Below, in pieces: positions 14,097 to 24,058 of a stretch of DNA of 64,000 bases. Made by a program: the position numbers and the translations under genes. Origin of the DNA: Acidobacteriota bacterium. Lineage in GTDB: Bacteria > Acidobacteriota > Terriglobia > 20CM-2-55-15. Position 1 is the stretch's first letter, and each line of letters begins with the position of its first letter. The stretch is from the NCBI GenBank assembly GCA_022821145.1, contig JAJEEE010000053.1, positions 17,129 to 81,128 on the forward strand, read 5' to 3'. The notes beneath the pieces are model-generated. The model did no database searches and was not told the DNA's origin. It was given only the letters and a program-made list of their open reading frames with translations.

Positions 14097-14099
14097 CGC

Positions 14100-15098
14100 T
14101 CAGTCGACCTGCAGCCGCCGTACGCGGACGCCGGCTTCCTTGAACAGGTGGAACGTGGCGTCGTTCAACGCGTAGTCCTTGTTGTAGACGACCTCCGAGA
14201 TGCCGGAGTTGATGATCATCTTGGCGCACAGCAGACACGGCGCGTAGGTCGTGTAGACGGTCGAACGCGTCAACTGGACTCCGTGGTAGGCGGCCTGCAC
14301 GATCGCGTTCTCCTCACCGTGCGAGCAGTAGCATTCGGCCAGGTCCGTGCCCGAGGGCGCCAGGCTGTTGCAGCGGGGGCATCCCCCCTCGTTGCAGTTC
14401 TTCGTTCCCCGCGGCGTGCCGTTGTAGCCGGTCGATATGATCCGGCGGTCGCGGACGATCACGGCCGCCACCTTGCGCTTGATGCAATTGGAGCGCGCCG
14501 CCGTCGCCCGGGCGATGTCCATGAAATACTGGTCCCAGCCGGGCCGCGGTCTCCCGCGCAGCAGATCCAGGAGCAGGGCGTCGACGCTGTGCCGGAGCGC
14601 GTCCAGCGAGCCGTCGTTCGACACTGTCCGGTCGGCCAGCCGTTCCACTTGTTCCAGGTTCTGGGAGTGCGTCGCCCCCCGGGCCTCGCGCGCCTCGAGG
14701 TCGAGAAACTCGTCGTACGTCGTCGGATCGCTTTCGCGCCGCCGCTCGACGATACGGTCGAACCGTATCCGGGGCGGCGCCGTGACGTGCACGAGCCGGA
14801 AGTACCCCGCGGCGCGGAGCGTCTCGACTTCCGCCGGATTCCGGATCGAATCGATGACGCAGTGGACCTGCGGATCGATGTTCTTGAGAATGCGCTGGGC
14901 CAGGATCGACGATCCGTATCGTTCCCGCAGGTCGTTGGCGACCGCGATCAGGTCTTCCCGCGTGGGTTCGCGGCCGCGCGCGCGGACCTCTTCGCGGACG
15001 GCGTCCGACAACGAGTGCCGCTCGAAACCATGCGCCTCCAGCGCGTTGGCGACCTCGCCCTTGCCGCTGGCGTTCTGTCCTGTCAACCCGATCCACAT
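14100..15098 (-). CDS. dCMP deaminase fused to an N-terminal P-loop kinase-like domain
   Basis: The product is 332 aa. Residues 4-15 form a P-loop (GLTGQNASGKGE), beginning a roughly 180-residue nucleotide-kinase-like domain. From about 188 comes a cytidine/deoxycytidylate deaminase domain with H260 and E262 in CSHGEEN and C288/C291 in PCLLC, the zinc-binding and catalytic set. Further Cys residues (C235, C240, C243, C256, C258) suggest a second zinc site as in some dCMP deaminases. Deamination of dCMP gives dUMP for thymidylate synthesis. Eukaryotic dCMP deaminases and some anti-phage dCTP deaminases share such a front domain. It converges on the VWFA gene with a 3-bp gap. Confidence 0.85.
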   Translation of the reverse strand: MWIGLTGQNASGKGEVANALEAHGFERHSLSDAVREEVRARGREPTREDLIAVANDLRERYGSSILAQRILKNIDPQVHCVIDSIRNPAEVETLRAAGYFRLVHVTAPPRIRFDRIVERRRESDPTTYDEFLDLEAREARGATHSQNLEQVERLADRTVSNDGSLDALRHSVDALLLDLLRGRPRPGWDQYFMDIARATAARSNCIKRKVAAVIVRDRRIISTGYNGTPRGTKNCNEGGCPRCNSLAPSGTDLAECYCSHGEENAIVQAAYHGVQLTRSTVYTTYAPCLLCAKMIINSGISEVVYNKDYALNDATFHLFKEAGVRVRRLQVD

Positions 15099-15151
15099 CG
15101 AATGGCGTACCTCGCAGCGCCCATACTAGCAGCCGCGGGCGCCGGTATGCG

Positions 15152-15529
15152 TCACGGCCGGTACGGACGAAGCGATATTCCCGGCAGGCGTCGGTAGTGG
15201 CGGACGTTCGCGGTCATCAGCGTCAACCCGTGCTCGATGGACGTGGCCGCGATCAGGGCGTCCGCCACGCGCAGCCCGCGCGGCACGGCGTAGCTTTCGA
15301 TCAGCGCCATCGCCCGGTAGCTGACGCTTTCCGAAACAGGCAGGATGCTCCATCCGTTCTCTCTCACGGCCCGTCTCAGAATCTTGAGCTCGTTGCCGTC
15401 ACGAACGCCTTGAGCCAGTTCCATGTAGGTGATGGCGGAAAGCTCCACCGTGGCGCACTTTTCCAGAGCGGACCGCGCGGACCGGCGGCCGCGGAAAAAC
15501 CCGATCAGAACGTCCGTGTCAGCCAGCAT
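15152..15529 (-). CDS. PIN-domain toxin, VapC-like
   Basis: The 125-aa product is a complete PIN domain: MLADTDVLIGFF with D4/D6, E37 in TYMELAQG and D90 in RVADALIAATS, with N108 near the fourth acidic position. These residues bind the metal used to cut RNA, often tRNA or rRNA, in VapC toxins. Its start overlaps the end of the antitoxin gene by 11 bp, the usual coupling in toxin-antitoxin pairs. Activity is inferred from the motif set. Confidence 0.88.
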   Translation of the reverse strand: MLADTDVLIGFFRGRRSARSALEKCATVELSAITYMELAQGVRDGNELKILRRAVRENGWSILPVSESVSYRAMALIESYAVPRGLRVADALIAATSIEHGLTLMTANVRHYRRLPGISLRPYRP

Positions 15530-15758
15530 GACGCGGCTTGCGCAGATTCCGAACGTAGACGTCCACGCCCCGCATCGTCTCGTTGTCCTTCCACATTCCG
15601 AAGCCGGTCATGGCCTCGGCGTCCGGGCGGCGGGCGCCGATCCGTACGATCCGCGCCCGGGGCTTGCCGCGGTAGGTGACGATGACCGGGTCGCCGCGTT
15701 CCACGCAGTCCAACACTGCCCCGATCCGGTTCCGCAGACTCTTGGCGGTGATCTCCAT
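15519..15758 (-). CDS. Phd/YefM-like antitoxin of the VapC pair
   Basis: The product is 79 aa. Its N-terminus (MEITAKSLRNRIGAVLDCVE...GDPVIVTYRGKPRARIV) matches the DNA-binding fold of Phd/YefM-type antitoxins. The C-terminal half (KDNETMRGVDVYVRNLRKP) is the likely toxin-wrapping tail. It precedes and overlaps the PIN toxin. Two near-palindromic repeats lie just upstream of its start and are a likely autoregulatory operator. Confidence 0.82.
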   Translation of the reverse strand: MEITAKSLRNRIGAVLDCVERGDPVIVTYRGKPRARIVRIGARRPDAEAMTGFGMWKDNETMRGVDVYVRNLRKPRHAG

Positions 15759-15776
15759 CGGCCGAACCTCCAACGA

Positions 15777-15800
15777 AGTGTATACTCCGAAGTGTACACT
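15777..15800. promoter_or_regulatory. Operator-like repeats upstream of the antitoxin
   Basis: Two 10-bp boxes, AGTGTATACT (15777-15786) and AGTGTACACT (15791-15800), differ at one base. They are spaced 14 bp apart centre to centre. The second is a perfect palindrome. Their position 18 bp upstream of the antitoxin start suits binding by the antitoxin or complex. A further TGTACA lies at 15850-15855, towards the divergent PIG-L gene. Confidence 0.6.
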
Positions 15801-15885
15801 GTCACGCGTCGGCTCCGGCTGAGGACGTGGAAGTTCGGGCACGCCGAAATGTACAACGACGCCGAGGGCTGATAGGTTGGAGCGT

Positions 15886-18432
15886 ATGAGACACATGCGC
15901 GCTCGGGTCCTCGCGGTCCTGATGTTGTTCGCCGCCGCCGACTCGGCGGCCCAGATTCCCGAAGACCGAGGCATATCCGGCTTGAAGCAGGCGCTGGACC
16001 GGCTGGACGTCGTCGGCAGCGTCCTCCACACCGGCGCGCACCCCGACGACGAGAACAGCTCGTTGCTGGCGTGGCTGTCGCGGGGGCGTGGCGTCCGAAC
16101 GGCGTACCTGTCGGCCACCCGCGGCGAGGGCGGCCAGAACCTGATCGGCGGCGAGTTGTTCGAGGCGCTCGGCGTCATCCGGACCGAGGAGCTGCTCGCG
16201 GCCCGACGGTACGACCGCGGCCACCAGTTCTTCACGCCGAACTACGAGTTCGGCTATTCGAAGACCGCCGCCGAGACGCTCGAGAAGTGGGGGCGCGAGA
16301 CGCTCATCGGCGATTTCGTCCGCGTGATCCGGCAGTTCCGCCCCGAGATCGTGATCTCGAGATTCTCCGGAACGCCGTCCGACGGGCACGGACACCACCA
16401 GGCGGTGGGCATCGCCACGCTGGAATCGTTCCGGGCCGCCGCGGACACGGAACGCTTCCCGGAAATCGAGTTCGGACCCGCGTGGCAGGCGAAGAAGCTG
16501 TACATTTCGGCCGGCGGCCCCGGCGGACGGGGCGGCGCCGGGGCGGGGCTCACGATCAACGTTGGCGAGTACGGGGCGGCGATCGGACGTTCCTACCACC
16601 AGATCGCCATGGAGGGCCGCAGCCTCCACCGGACACAGTCGATGGGCGCGGCCCGGGACGTCGGGCCGCGTATGACCGGCTTGCGGCTCGTCGAATCGGT
16701 CGCGGCCGGCGGCGTCGAAGCCGACCTGTTCAGCGGCGCCACGGGGCGCCTCGTCGACCTGGCGGCGCTGGAACCCGCGCTCGTGGCCGATCTGGAGGCG
16801 CTGCAGTCCATGATCGAAGACGTGCGCGTGAGCGCGCGCCTCGGCGATCCGTTCGCAATGGCGCCGGGTCTTCTTGACCTGCTGGAGCGTTTCGAGGCGA
16901 TCCGCCAGCGGGCGTCGGACGATCATGTACGGTTTCTGCTGGACCTGAAGGCGCGGGACTTCCACGAGGCGGCGGAATTGGCCGCGGGACTGCGGGTGGA
17001 GGTCCGCGTCGACGACGATACGGCGGTTCCGGGCCAAGTGGTCGAAACGGTGGTCATCGTGACCAACGACGGCCCGCACGTGTTCGAGACGCTCGACGTC
17101 GAGGTCGACGCGCCGGCGGGATGGAGCGTGGACGTCGTCGGCGAGGCCGCCGCGCCGGCGCCCGGCGAGCGGTCCGAGCATGTCCTGCGCGTCCGCGTCG
17201 GCGATACCGCCGCCTACACTCAGCCATACTGGCTGCGAACCCCGCTCGAGGGGAACCGCTTCGCGTGGCCCGCGACCGCCGCGGCGCGGCCTTTCGAAGC
17301 CCCGCTGATCGAGACGCGCGTGTCCCTGGGCGGCCCGGACCGACCGGCGATCGAGATCCCGCGCCACGCGGAGTACCGTTACGTCGACGAGGTCCTGGGC
17401 GAGCGCCGCAGCCTGCTCAAGGTCGCCCCGCGGCTCTCCGTCGCCGTCGCCCCGGCCGTCGCCATCGTCCCGTTGGCGGGCGACGGGCGGAAGGAATTCA
17501 CGGTCACCGTCCACAACGAGGATCCGGCGGGCGGTTCGGCGGAGATCGGCCTGGAAGTCCCGGAGGGTTGGAGCGTGTCGCCGACCTCCGGGACCGTGGA
17601 GTTCGCCGGCGCCGGAGAGACCGCCACCCTGCAGTTCGTCGTCGACGTGCCGGACCGGGCGGGCCGGTTCGACATTCGGGCCCGCGCGGTCATGGACGGC
17701 GCGGAGTACCGGGAGGGCTACCGCGTCGTGGCGTATCCCCATATCGAAACACGGCACATCTACGCGGAAGCGGCATCGCGGGTCGAGGTATTCGATGTCG
17801 CGAGCCGCGTGGACAACATCGGATACGTCGACGGCGCCGGCGACGCCGTGGCCGACGCGCTCCGCCAACTCGGGATCCCCCTCACCCATCTGAACGAGGA
17901 CGATCTGTCGCGCGGCGACTTGTCGGTCTACGACACGATCGTACTCGGCGTCCGGGCCTATGCCGTGCGCGAGGACCTCCGCGCGTACAATCGCCGGCTT
18001 CTCGACTATGTCGAGAACGGCGGCACGCTCGTCGTGCAGTACAACACGTACCCGATTCTGGATTCGCAGTTCGGTCCGTACCCGTTCACCATCAACCGCC
18101 CTCACGACCGGGTGACGGTCGAGGACGCCCCGGTCGTGCGTGTCGAGCCGGCCCATCCGGCCCTCACCACGCCGAACCGGATCGTCGATTCCGATTTCGA
18201 CGGGTGGGTTCAGGAGCGCGGACTCTACTTCCTGGGCGACTGGGATCCGCGATACACGTCGTTGCTCGCGTCGAACGACCCCGGCGAGGACCCGAAGCTT
18301 GGCGGACTGGTCGTGGCCGACGTCGGCGCCGGTCGTTACGTCTACACGGGCTACGCGTTTTTCCGGCAGCTTCCGGCCGGCGTTCCGGGCGCGTACAGAT
18401 TGTTCGCGAACCTGATCAGTCTTGGAAACTAG
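15886..18432 (+). CDS. Secreted PIG-L family deacetylase with long C-terminal region
   Basis: The product is 848 aa. After a signal peptide (VLAVLMLFAAADSAAQ) comes a LmbE/PIG-L domain with the zinc motif AHPDDE at 51-56 and GHGHHQA near 168-174. Enzymes of this fold remove N-acetyl groups from GlcNAc-type substrates. About residues 365-620 hold two immunoglobulin-like beta domains (VPGQVVETVVIVTN and PEGWSVSPTSGTVEFAG). The last 220 residues resemble a glutamine-amidotransferase-like fold (VYDTIVLGVRAYAVREDL). The substrate is unknown; an exported glycan is plausible. GGTTGGAG precedes the ATG; a TTG at 15877 is the alternative. Confidence 0.85.
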   Translation: MRHMRARVLAVLMLFAAADSAAQIPEDRGISGLKQALDRLDVVGSVLHTGAHPDDENSSLLAWLSRGRGVRTAYLSATRGEGGQNLIGGELFEALGVIRTEELLAARRYDRGHQFFTPNYEFGYSKTAAETLEKWGRETLIGDFVRVIRQFRPEIVISRFSGTPSDGHGHHQAVGIATLESFRAAADTERFPEIEFGPAWQAKKLYISAGGPGGRGGAGAGLTINVGEYGAAIGRSYHQIAMEGRSLHRTQSMGAARDVGPRMTGLRLVESVAAGGVEADLFSGATGRLVDLAALEPALVADLEALQSMIEDVRVSARLGDPFAMAPGLLDLLERFEAIRQRASDDHVRFLLDLKARDFHEAAELAAGLRVEVRVDDDTAVPGQVVETVVIVTNDGPHVFETLDVEVDAPAGWSVDVVGEAAAPAPGERSEHVLRVRVGDTAAYTQPYWLRTPLEGNRFAWPATAAARPFEAPLIETRVSLGGPDRPAIEIPRHAEYRYVDEVLGERRSLLKVAPRLSVAVAPAVAIVPLAGDGRKEFTVTVHNEDPAGGSAEIGLEVPEGWSVSPTSGTVEFAGAGETATLQFVVDVPDRAGRFDIRARAVMDGAEYREGYRVVAYPHIETRHIYAEAASRVEVFDVASRVDNIGYVDGAGDAVADALRQLGIPLTHLNEDDLSRGDLSVYDTIVLGVRAYAVREDLRAYNRRLLDYVENGGTLVVQYNTYPILDSQFGPYPFTINRPHDRVTVEDAPVVRVEPAHPALTTPNRIVDSDFDGWVQERGLYFLGDWDPRYTSLLASNDPGEDPKLGGLVVADVGAGRYVYTGYAFFRQLPAGVPGAYRLFANLISLGN

Positions 18433-18512
18433 CGGCGTTTCGCACGAGTTCGTGCGCGTGATTCAGCGGATCTGTTTCTTGGACTGTCGCCTCGGCTACC
18501 GCCTCGTTGCCC

Positions 18513-18537
18513 ACCCGCGGCGAGGAACGCCGCGGGT
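18513..18537. repeat. Stable GC-rich hairpin between PIG-L and the next gene
   Basis: A perfect 10-bp stem (18513-18522 with 18528-18537) closes an AGGAA loop about 80 bp after the PIG-L stop. No T-run follows, so it is at best an atypical terminator or an mRNA 3' end barrier. The rest of the 286-bp gap shows no gene. Confidence 0.5.
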
Positions 18538-18718
18538 CCAATGGGGCTTATGTGTCGTGGATTCCATGACTCATGGGTCTGGGCGCCGCCGGTGATTGCC
18601 GAGTCATGTCCGACCCACCCGGTCGTGTCCGGGACCCGCATGCCGTCCTCGTCTCGTGTGGTGAACGTACGTGACACCAGACTGGCGTGGACGGGGACAG
18701 GCTGCTAGACTTCTTGCC

Positions 18719-19462
18719 ATGACCGTCGTCCGGACATTGGGACTCGCCGCAGTGATGGCGGGAGCCGCGTCCGCCTCGGCGCAGGTGTCGCAGGAAAACC
18801 GCTTCGAGATCCTGCGCACCATGATCGCCGACAGCGCCGCGGCGCGCACGGTCATGCCGCTCGGAACCCAGGGGGTCCAGCTTTCGGCCGACGGTGAGGT
18901 CGACGAGTCCAAGCTCCGGGAGGAGTTGCGGCTGGAGGGGCGCGCCATCGAGGTCGGCGACGTGGTGGCGATCACCGGCATCGAGTTCGGGAACGACACG
19001 GTCGAGGTCGAGTTGAACGACGGCGGCACGGTTCGCCGCAGCATCCTGGACCGGATCACGTTCAGCGGCGGCACCCAAGTCCGGCGCGTCCGGCCCGAGG
19101 ACAACCGCCCCGCGACCGGTTCGAAGATCGTTCTGCGCTTCGACGGACGCGTGCCGGCCGGTCTCGACTCGGATACGTTGAAGGTGTACCTTTCCCCCGT
19201 CCTCGACTTCAACAAGCAGAACTTCATGGACTCGGGCATCGAGTCCCTTCCCGACGCGTTCCAGGAAGCGGTTCGCGCGCAGGAAGTCATCATCGGCATG
19301 GACGCGTCCACGGTCCTCATGTCGAAGGGGCGGGCGCATCAGAGGAGCCGCGAAACCGTCGACGGCGTGTTCCGGGAGACCTGGATCTACCGGGAGAACG
19401 GCGTCGCGCGGCTTTTCGTCTGGTTCGAGGACGGCGTCGTCGTCAAGACCGCCCAGTACTGA
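18719..19462 (+). CDS. Secreted protein of unknown function
   Basis: I do not recognise this 247-aa protein. It has a signal peptide (VRTLGLAAVMAGAASASA). The N-terminal half contains EILRTMIADSAAARTVMPLG and KLREELRLEGRAIEVGDVVAITGIEFG, followed by charged beta-rich stretches. The C-terminal half has VLMSKGRAHQRSRETVDGVF. There are no cysteines in the mature part. A TAGACT hexamer lies 7 bases before the ATG, hinting at a minimal leader. It precedes hemW by 30 bp on the same strand. Confidence 0.7.
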   Translation: MTVVRTLGLAAVMAGAASASAQVSQENRFEILRTMIADSAAARTVMPLGTQGVQLSADGEVDESKLREELRLEGRAIEVGDVVAITGIEFGNDTVEVELNDGGTVRRSILDRITFSGGTQVRRVRPEDNRPATGSKIVLRFDGRVPAGLDSDTLKVYLSPVLDFNKQNFMDSGIESLPDAFQEAVRAQEVIIGMDASTVLMSKGRAHQRSRETVDGVFRETWIYRENGVARLFVWFEDGVVVKTAQY

Positions 19463-20583
19463 CGGTCCGCCCGCGCCGGATCGGCCGCCGGCATGCGCTT
19501 CGGTCTCTATCTTCACGTTCCGTTCTGCGAGCAGCACTGCCACTACTGCACGTTCCCGGTGGCGGTTCGACCCACCTCCGAGCACGCCGGCTACGTCCGC
19601 CGTTTGAAGACGGAGATGGCGCTGGCCGGCCTCCCGGCCCGTCCGCGAACCGTCTACCTCGGCGGCGGCACGCCCTCCCTGCTTCCGACGGAGTCCGTCG
19701 CGGACCTTCTCGACGGCCGGCTCGCCGATGACGTGGAAGTCTCCATCGAGGTCAATCCGGGAACGCTCACGGACGGCGCCGCGCGCCGGTACCGCGCGGC
19801 CGGAATCAACCGGGTGAGCCTGGGCGCGCAGTCCTTCGACGCCGGCGAGCTCCGGATGGCGGGCCGGCTCCACGCCCCGGACGACACCGTGCGCGATTTC
19901 CACGCGTTGCGCGACGCCGGTTTCGGCAACGTCAACCTGGATCTGATCGCCGGCCTGCCGAACCAGGACCGGGATGCGTGGGAGCGGAACCTGGACTGGA
20001 TCGGCCGTCTCTCTCCGGACCACGTGTCGATCTATCTTCTGGAGCTGGAGGACAGCGCCGTCTGGGCGCGGCAGGGCTTCGGGCGGCGCGCCGACGGGGA
20101 CCACGGCTGGTTCTACCGGCGCGCCATGGACCGGCTCGGCGACGCCGGCTACCTGCACTACGAGACCTCGAGCTGGGCGCGCCCCGGTCGGGAGTGCCGT
20201 CACAACGTCGGCTATTGGACGGGCGTCCCGTACCGGGGGCTCGGGTTGGGAGCACATTCGTTGATGGACGGCAAGCGGTTCTGGAACACCCGTTCGCTGA
20301 CCGAGTACCAGGCGCGCATCGATTCCGGAGAGCTGCCCATCGCCGGCGCCGAGGACCGGACGCCGCGCGTGCGGATCGAGGAAGCGTTCCTGTTGGGACT
20401 CCGGCGCCGGGGCGGTTTCGACGCGGCCGATGTCGCCAGGGACTTGGGGATCGACTATCCTCGGGACTGGTTCGACCGCGTCGAGCGGTTGGCGGACGCG
20501 GGATTCGTCTCCTTCGACGGACGGATCCTGAAGCTGGCGCCGGCCGGACTGCTCGTGGTGGACAGCGTCGTCGAGGAACTTCT

Positions 20584-21629
<1,046 letters not shown>

Positions 21630-21633
<4 letters not shown>

Positions 21634-22718
21634 GGAAACTCCGCGTCGGCGTCCTGTTCGGGGGACGGTCCGGGGAGCACGAGGTGTCGCTGCGCTCGGC
21701 CGAGTACATCCTGCGGGCTCTGGACCGGGACAAGTACGACGTCCTGCCGATCGCCATCACGAAGGACGGGAAGTGGCTGGCCGCGCGCGAGCCGGCCCGT
21801 TCGCCGGACCCCGGCGGCGAGGTGCGGGAGGCGCTCGAGAGAGGATCCGCCCTGGATTGGGCCGCCGAGCCGTCGGACGATGCGCCCGTGGACGTGGTAT
21901 TTCCGATCGTCCACGGCACGTTCGGCGAGGACGGAACCGTCCAGGGATTCCTGGAGCTGGCCGACGTGCCCTACGTCGGCGCCGGCGTCCTGGGCTCCTC
22001 CGTGGCCATGGACAAGGACGTCACCAAGCGGTTGTTGCGCGACGCGGGCCTGCCCATCGTCGACTACTGGAGTGTCCCCGCCTTCGAGTCGGACCGATTC
22101 TTCGAAGCGTCCGCCGACACGCTGCCGTACCCGGTCTTCGTCAAGCCCGCCAACCTCGGATCGTCGGTCGGTGTTTCCAAGGTCGGATCCGCCGGCGAAC
22201 TGCAGGCCGCCCTGGCGACGGCGTTGGAGTACGACCGCAAGGCCGTCGTCGAGCGCGGCGTCCAGGCTCGCGAAATCGAGTTGAGCGTGCTGGGCAACGA
22301 CGAACCCGTCGTGTCCGTGCCCGGGGAGGTCCGGCCGGCGCGCGAGTTCTACGACTACGAGGCCAAGTACGTGACGGACGATTCGGAGCTGATCGTTCCG
22401 GCCGTGCTGGAGGACGCCCAGGTGCGGGAGGCGCAGGCGATGGCGTTGGCCGCCTTCAAGGCGCTGGAGTGCTCGGGCATGGCGCGCGTCGACCTGTTCC
22501 TGGAGAACGGCAGCGGGAAGTTCTACGTGAACGAGATCAACACGCTGCCGGGCTTCACATCGATCAGCCAGTATCCCCGGCTCTGGGAAGCCTCGGGCAT
22601 GAGCGGCGTCCAGCTCGTCGACCGCCTGATCGAGCTGGCCGTCGAGCGCCACGCGGACCGGTCCCGGCGGCGGACTTCGTACGCGCCGCCGACGGGCCGT
22701 TCTGCGCCTCCCAACTAG
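21630..22718 (+). CDS. ddl: D-alanine--D-alanine ligase
   Basis: The product is 362 aa and starts at TTG 21630, overlapping the aldolase stop in a TTGA. It contains [17 protein letters not shown] at the start and then [19 protein letters not shown]. The ATP-grasp region has [13 protein letters not shown], and [15 protein letters not shown] near the end supplies metal ligands. It makes the D-Ala-D-Ala dipeptide for peptidoglycan in the cytoplasm. No other start in this frame fits both the domain and the overlap. The final 20 residues are a variable basic tail. Confidence 0.94.
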
Positions 22719-22785
22719 AACGCGGCGGCTCCGATGGAAGACCCCTAACAGCCCGTGGTGGAATCGCGGTTTTCTGCGACTTCAG

Positions 22786-23449
22786 TCAGCGTCGACACAC
22801 GCCGGTGAATCGTCGACGGGACTCAGAGTATGGGACTGCGGATCGAACGCTCGCATCAGATAGCCGCACAGGAGCGCGATTCGGACCGCGAAGCCGGTGT
22901 CGGAGGGGCTCGCCCCCCCGCAGCGTCCCGTGACCGAACTTCAGGCGCAGAAGCAGCGCCAGGTTCAGAGCCGCGTAGTGAACGAGGAATCGCTTCAGAA
23001 TGTTCTCCCGTCCCCGGAGAAAGACGCGCCGCATGCCGCCCGTTTCCAGACCATGAGCAAACGGACGTTCCAGCATCTCGCCGCGGCGGCGGAGCAGCGC
23101 CCAGCCGCCGTCGCCGCGAATGCGGCGGCGGTTCGCATAGACGGCGGCTTGTTCTTCGGGTTGGTTCGTCCAGCGTCGGGGCCCCCGGTCCGGTTCCGAG
23201 ATGTAGGTCGGAATCCGCAGCTCACGCAGGTTCCGCAGACGTTCGTTGCTGTGATAGCCCTTGTCGGCCACCAGTTCGGAGAGGCAGTCCTCTGTCAACT
23301 CCCTCGTTTCCGCAAGCCGGTCCATGTTGTCGGCCGTCCGTGTCAACGTCGCCTTCATCGTCGTCGTGTCGCCGGTGGCCGCCCCCTGCGCGGTAACAGC
23401 CAATACGGCGCCCGTCTTCAGATCCACGGCATGTTCCAGGTCGTGGGCC
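22786..23449 (-). pseudogene. Truncated DDE transposase (C-terminal part)
   Basis: The minus frame reads a transposase C-terminal region: AVDLKTGAVLAVTAQGAATG, LVADKGYHSNERLRNLRELR, YISEPDRG and ERPFAHGLETGGMRR, with NILKRFLVHYAALNLALLLR near the end. The catalytic Asp/Glu context fits IS4/IS5/IS1182-type DDE enzymes; I cannot fix the family. The N-terminal half is missing because the frame runs into an IS66-type end exactly at 23449/23450, after which it encodes unrelated residues. The stop is at 22786. It is an insertion-sequence relic. Confidence 0.82.
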
Positions 23450-23690
23450 GTAAGCGTCCTTACGGAACCGTGTTGACTGGTCGAACCAAGTAGTGTCCAC
23501 AACCGGAAGTTGTGGACCCGATCGGTTGGGTCGGTCTCAGGCGGCGGGTCTGGAGCCGGCGCCCAGAGAATCGGCCAAGTTCCAGGGCAGGAGTTCGTCG
23601 ACGCGGTGGACCGGGTGGTCGGCGATCCGGGTCAGGACGTGCGCCAGATACGCCTCCGGGTCGATGCCGTTTGCGTCCAGTTGAATTGGC
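23450..23690 (-). mobile_element. IS66-family end fragment inserted in the transposase relic
   Basis: The sequence begins GTAAGCGTCC and matches the left end of the complete IS66 at 26104 over more than 200 bp, including a subterminal inverted repeat at about 23488-23528. The minus strand from about 23690 to 23537 reads the last 50 codons of a TnpC ([19 protein letters not shown], then [20 protein letters not shown] and stop). It differs from the full element at many bases, so it is a separate, older insertion that has lost its other end. Confidence 0.85.
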
Positions 23691-24058
23691 CGCTCAGCGC
23701 GCGTGGAATCACTTTAGTTGACCCATCGGCTCGCCCGAATCGGCGCGGCGAAACTGGATGCGTCGACTTTGGCCTCTCTTCTTCACCAATGTGACCTCGT
23801 TCCCAGCCTGGCACCCTCGGGGCGGGATACCGCATTTGCTTCAACCACCGGACACCAGGGCTGCTGCCGACACACGCGCCAACAAAGATCTTGACAACGC
23901 TTCGGAACGCCGCGCAGACACTAGGCAAATGTGATCATGATTGACGATGGGGTCATCGTTCGGATAAGAGTGCAAACGATGTCTCCGGTGGGTGGAGTGA
24001 GTTGGTGCATCCTTTGGTCGTTAGCGTCTCAATGAAACTGGAACGGGGAAGCTGCACG
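23691..24058. other. Gene-free stretch after the IS66 fragment
   Basis: I see no supportable gene here. The sequence is less GC-rich than the flanking operons and has no coding third-position bias. A TTGACA occurs at 23891-23896, but no good -10 follows at normal spacing. It probably holds insertion debris and the upstream region of the next gene. Confidence 0.5.
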
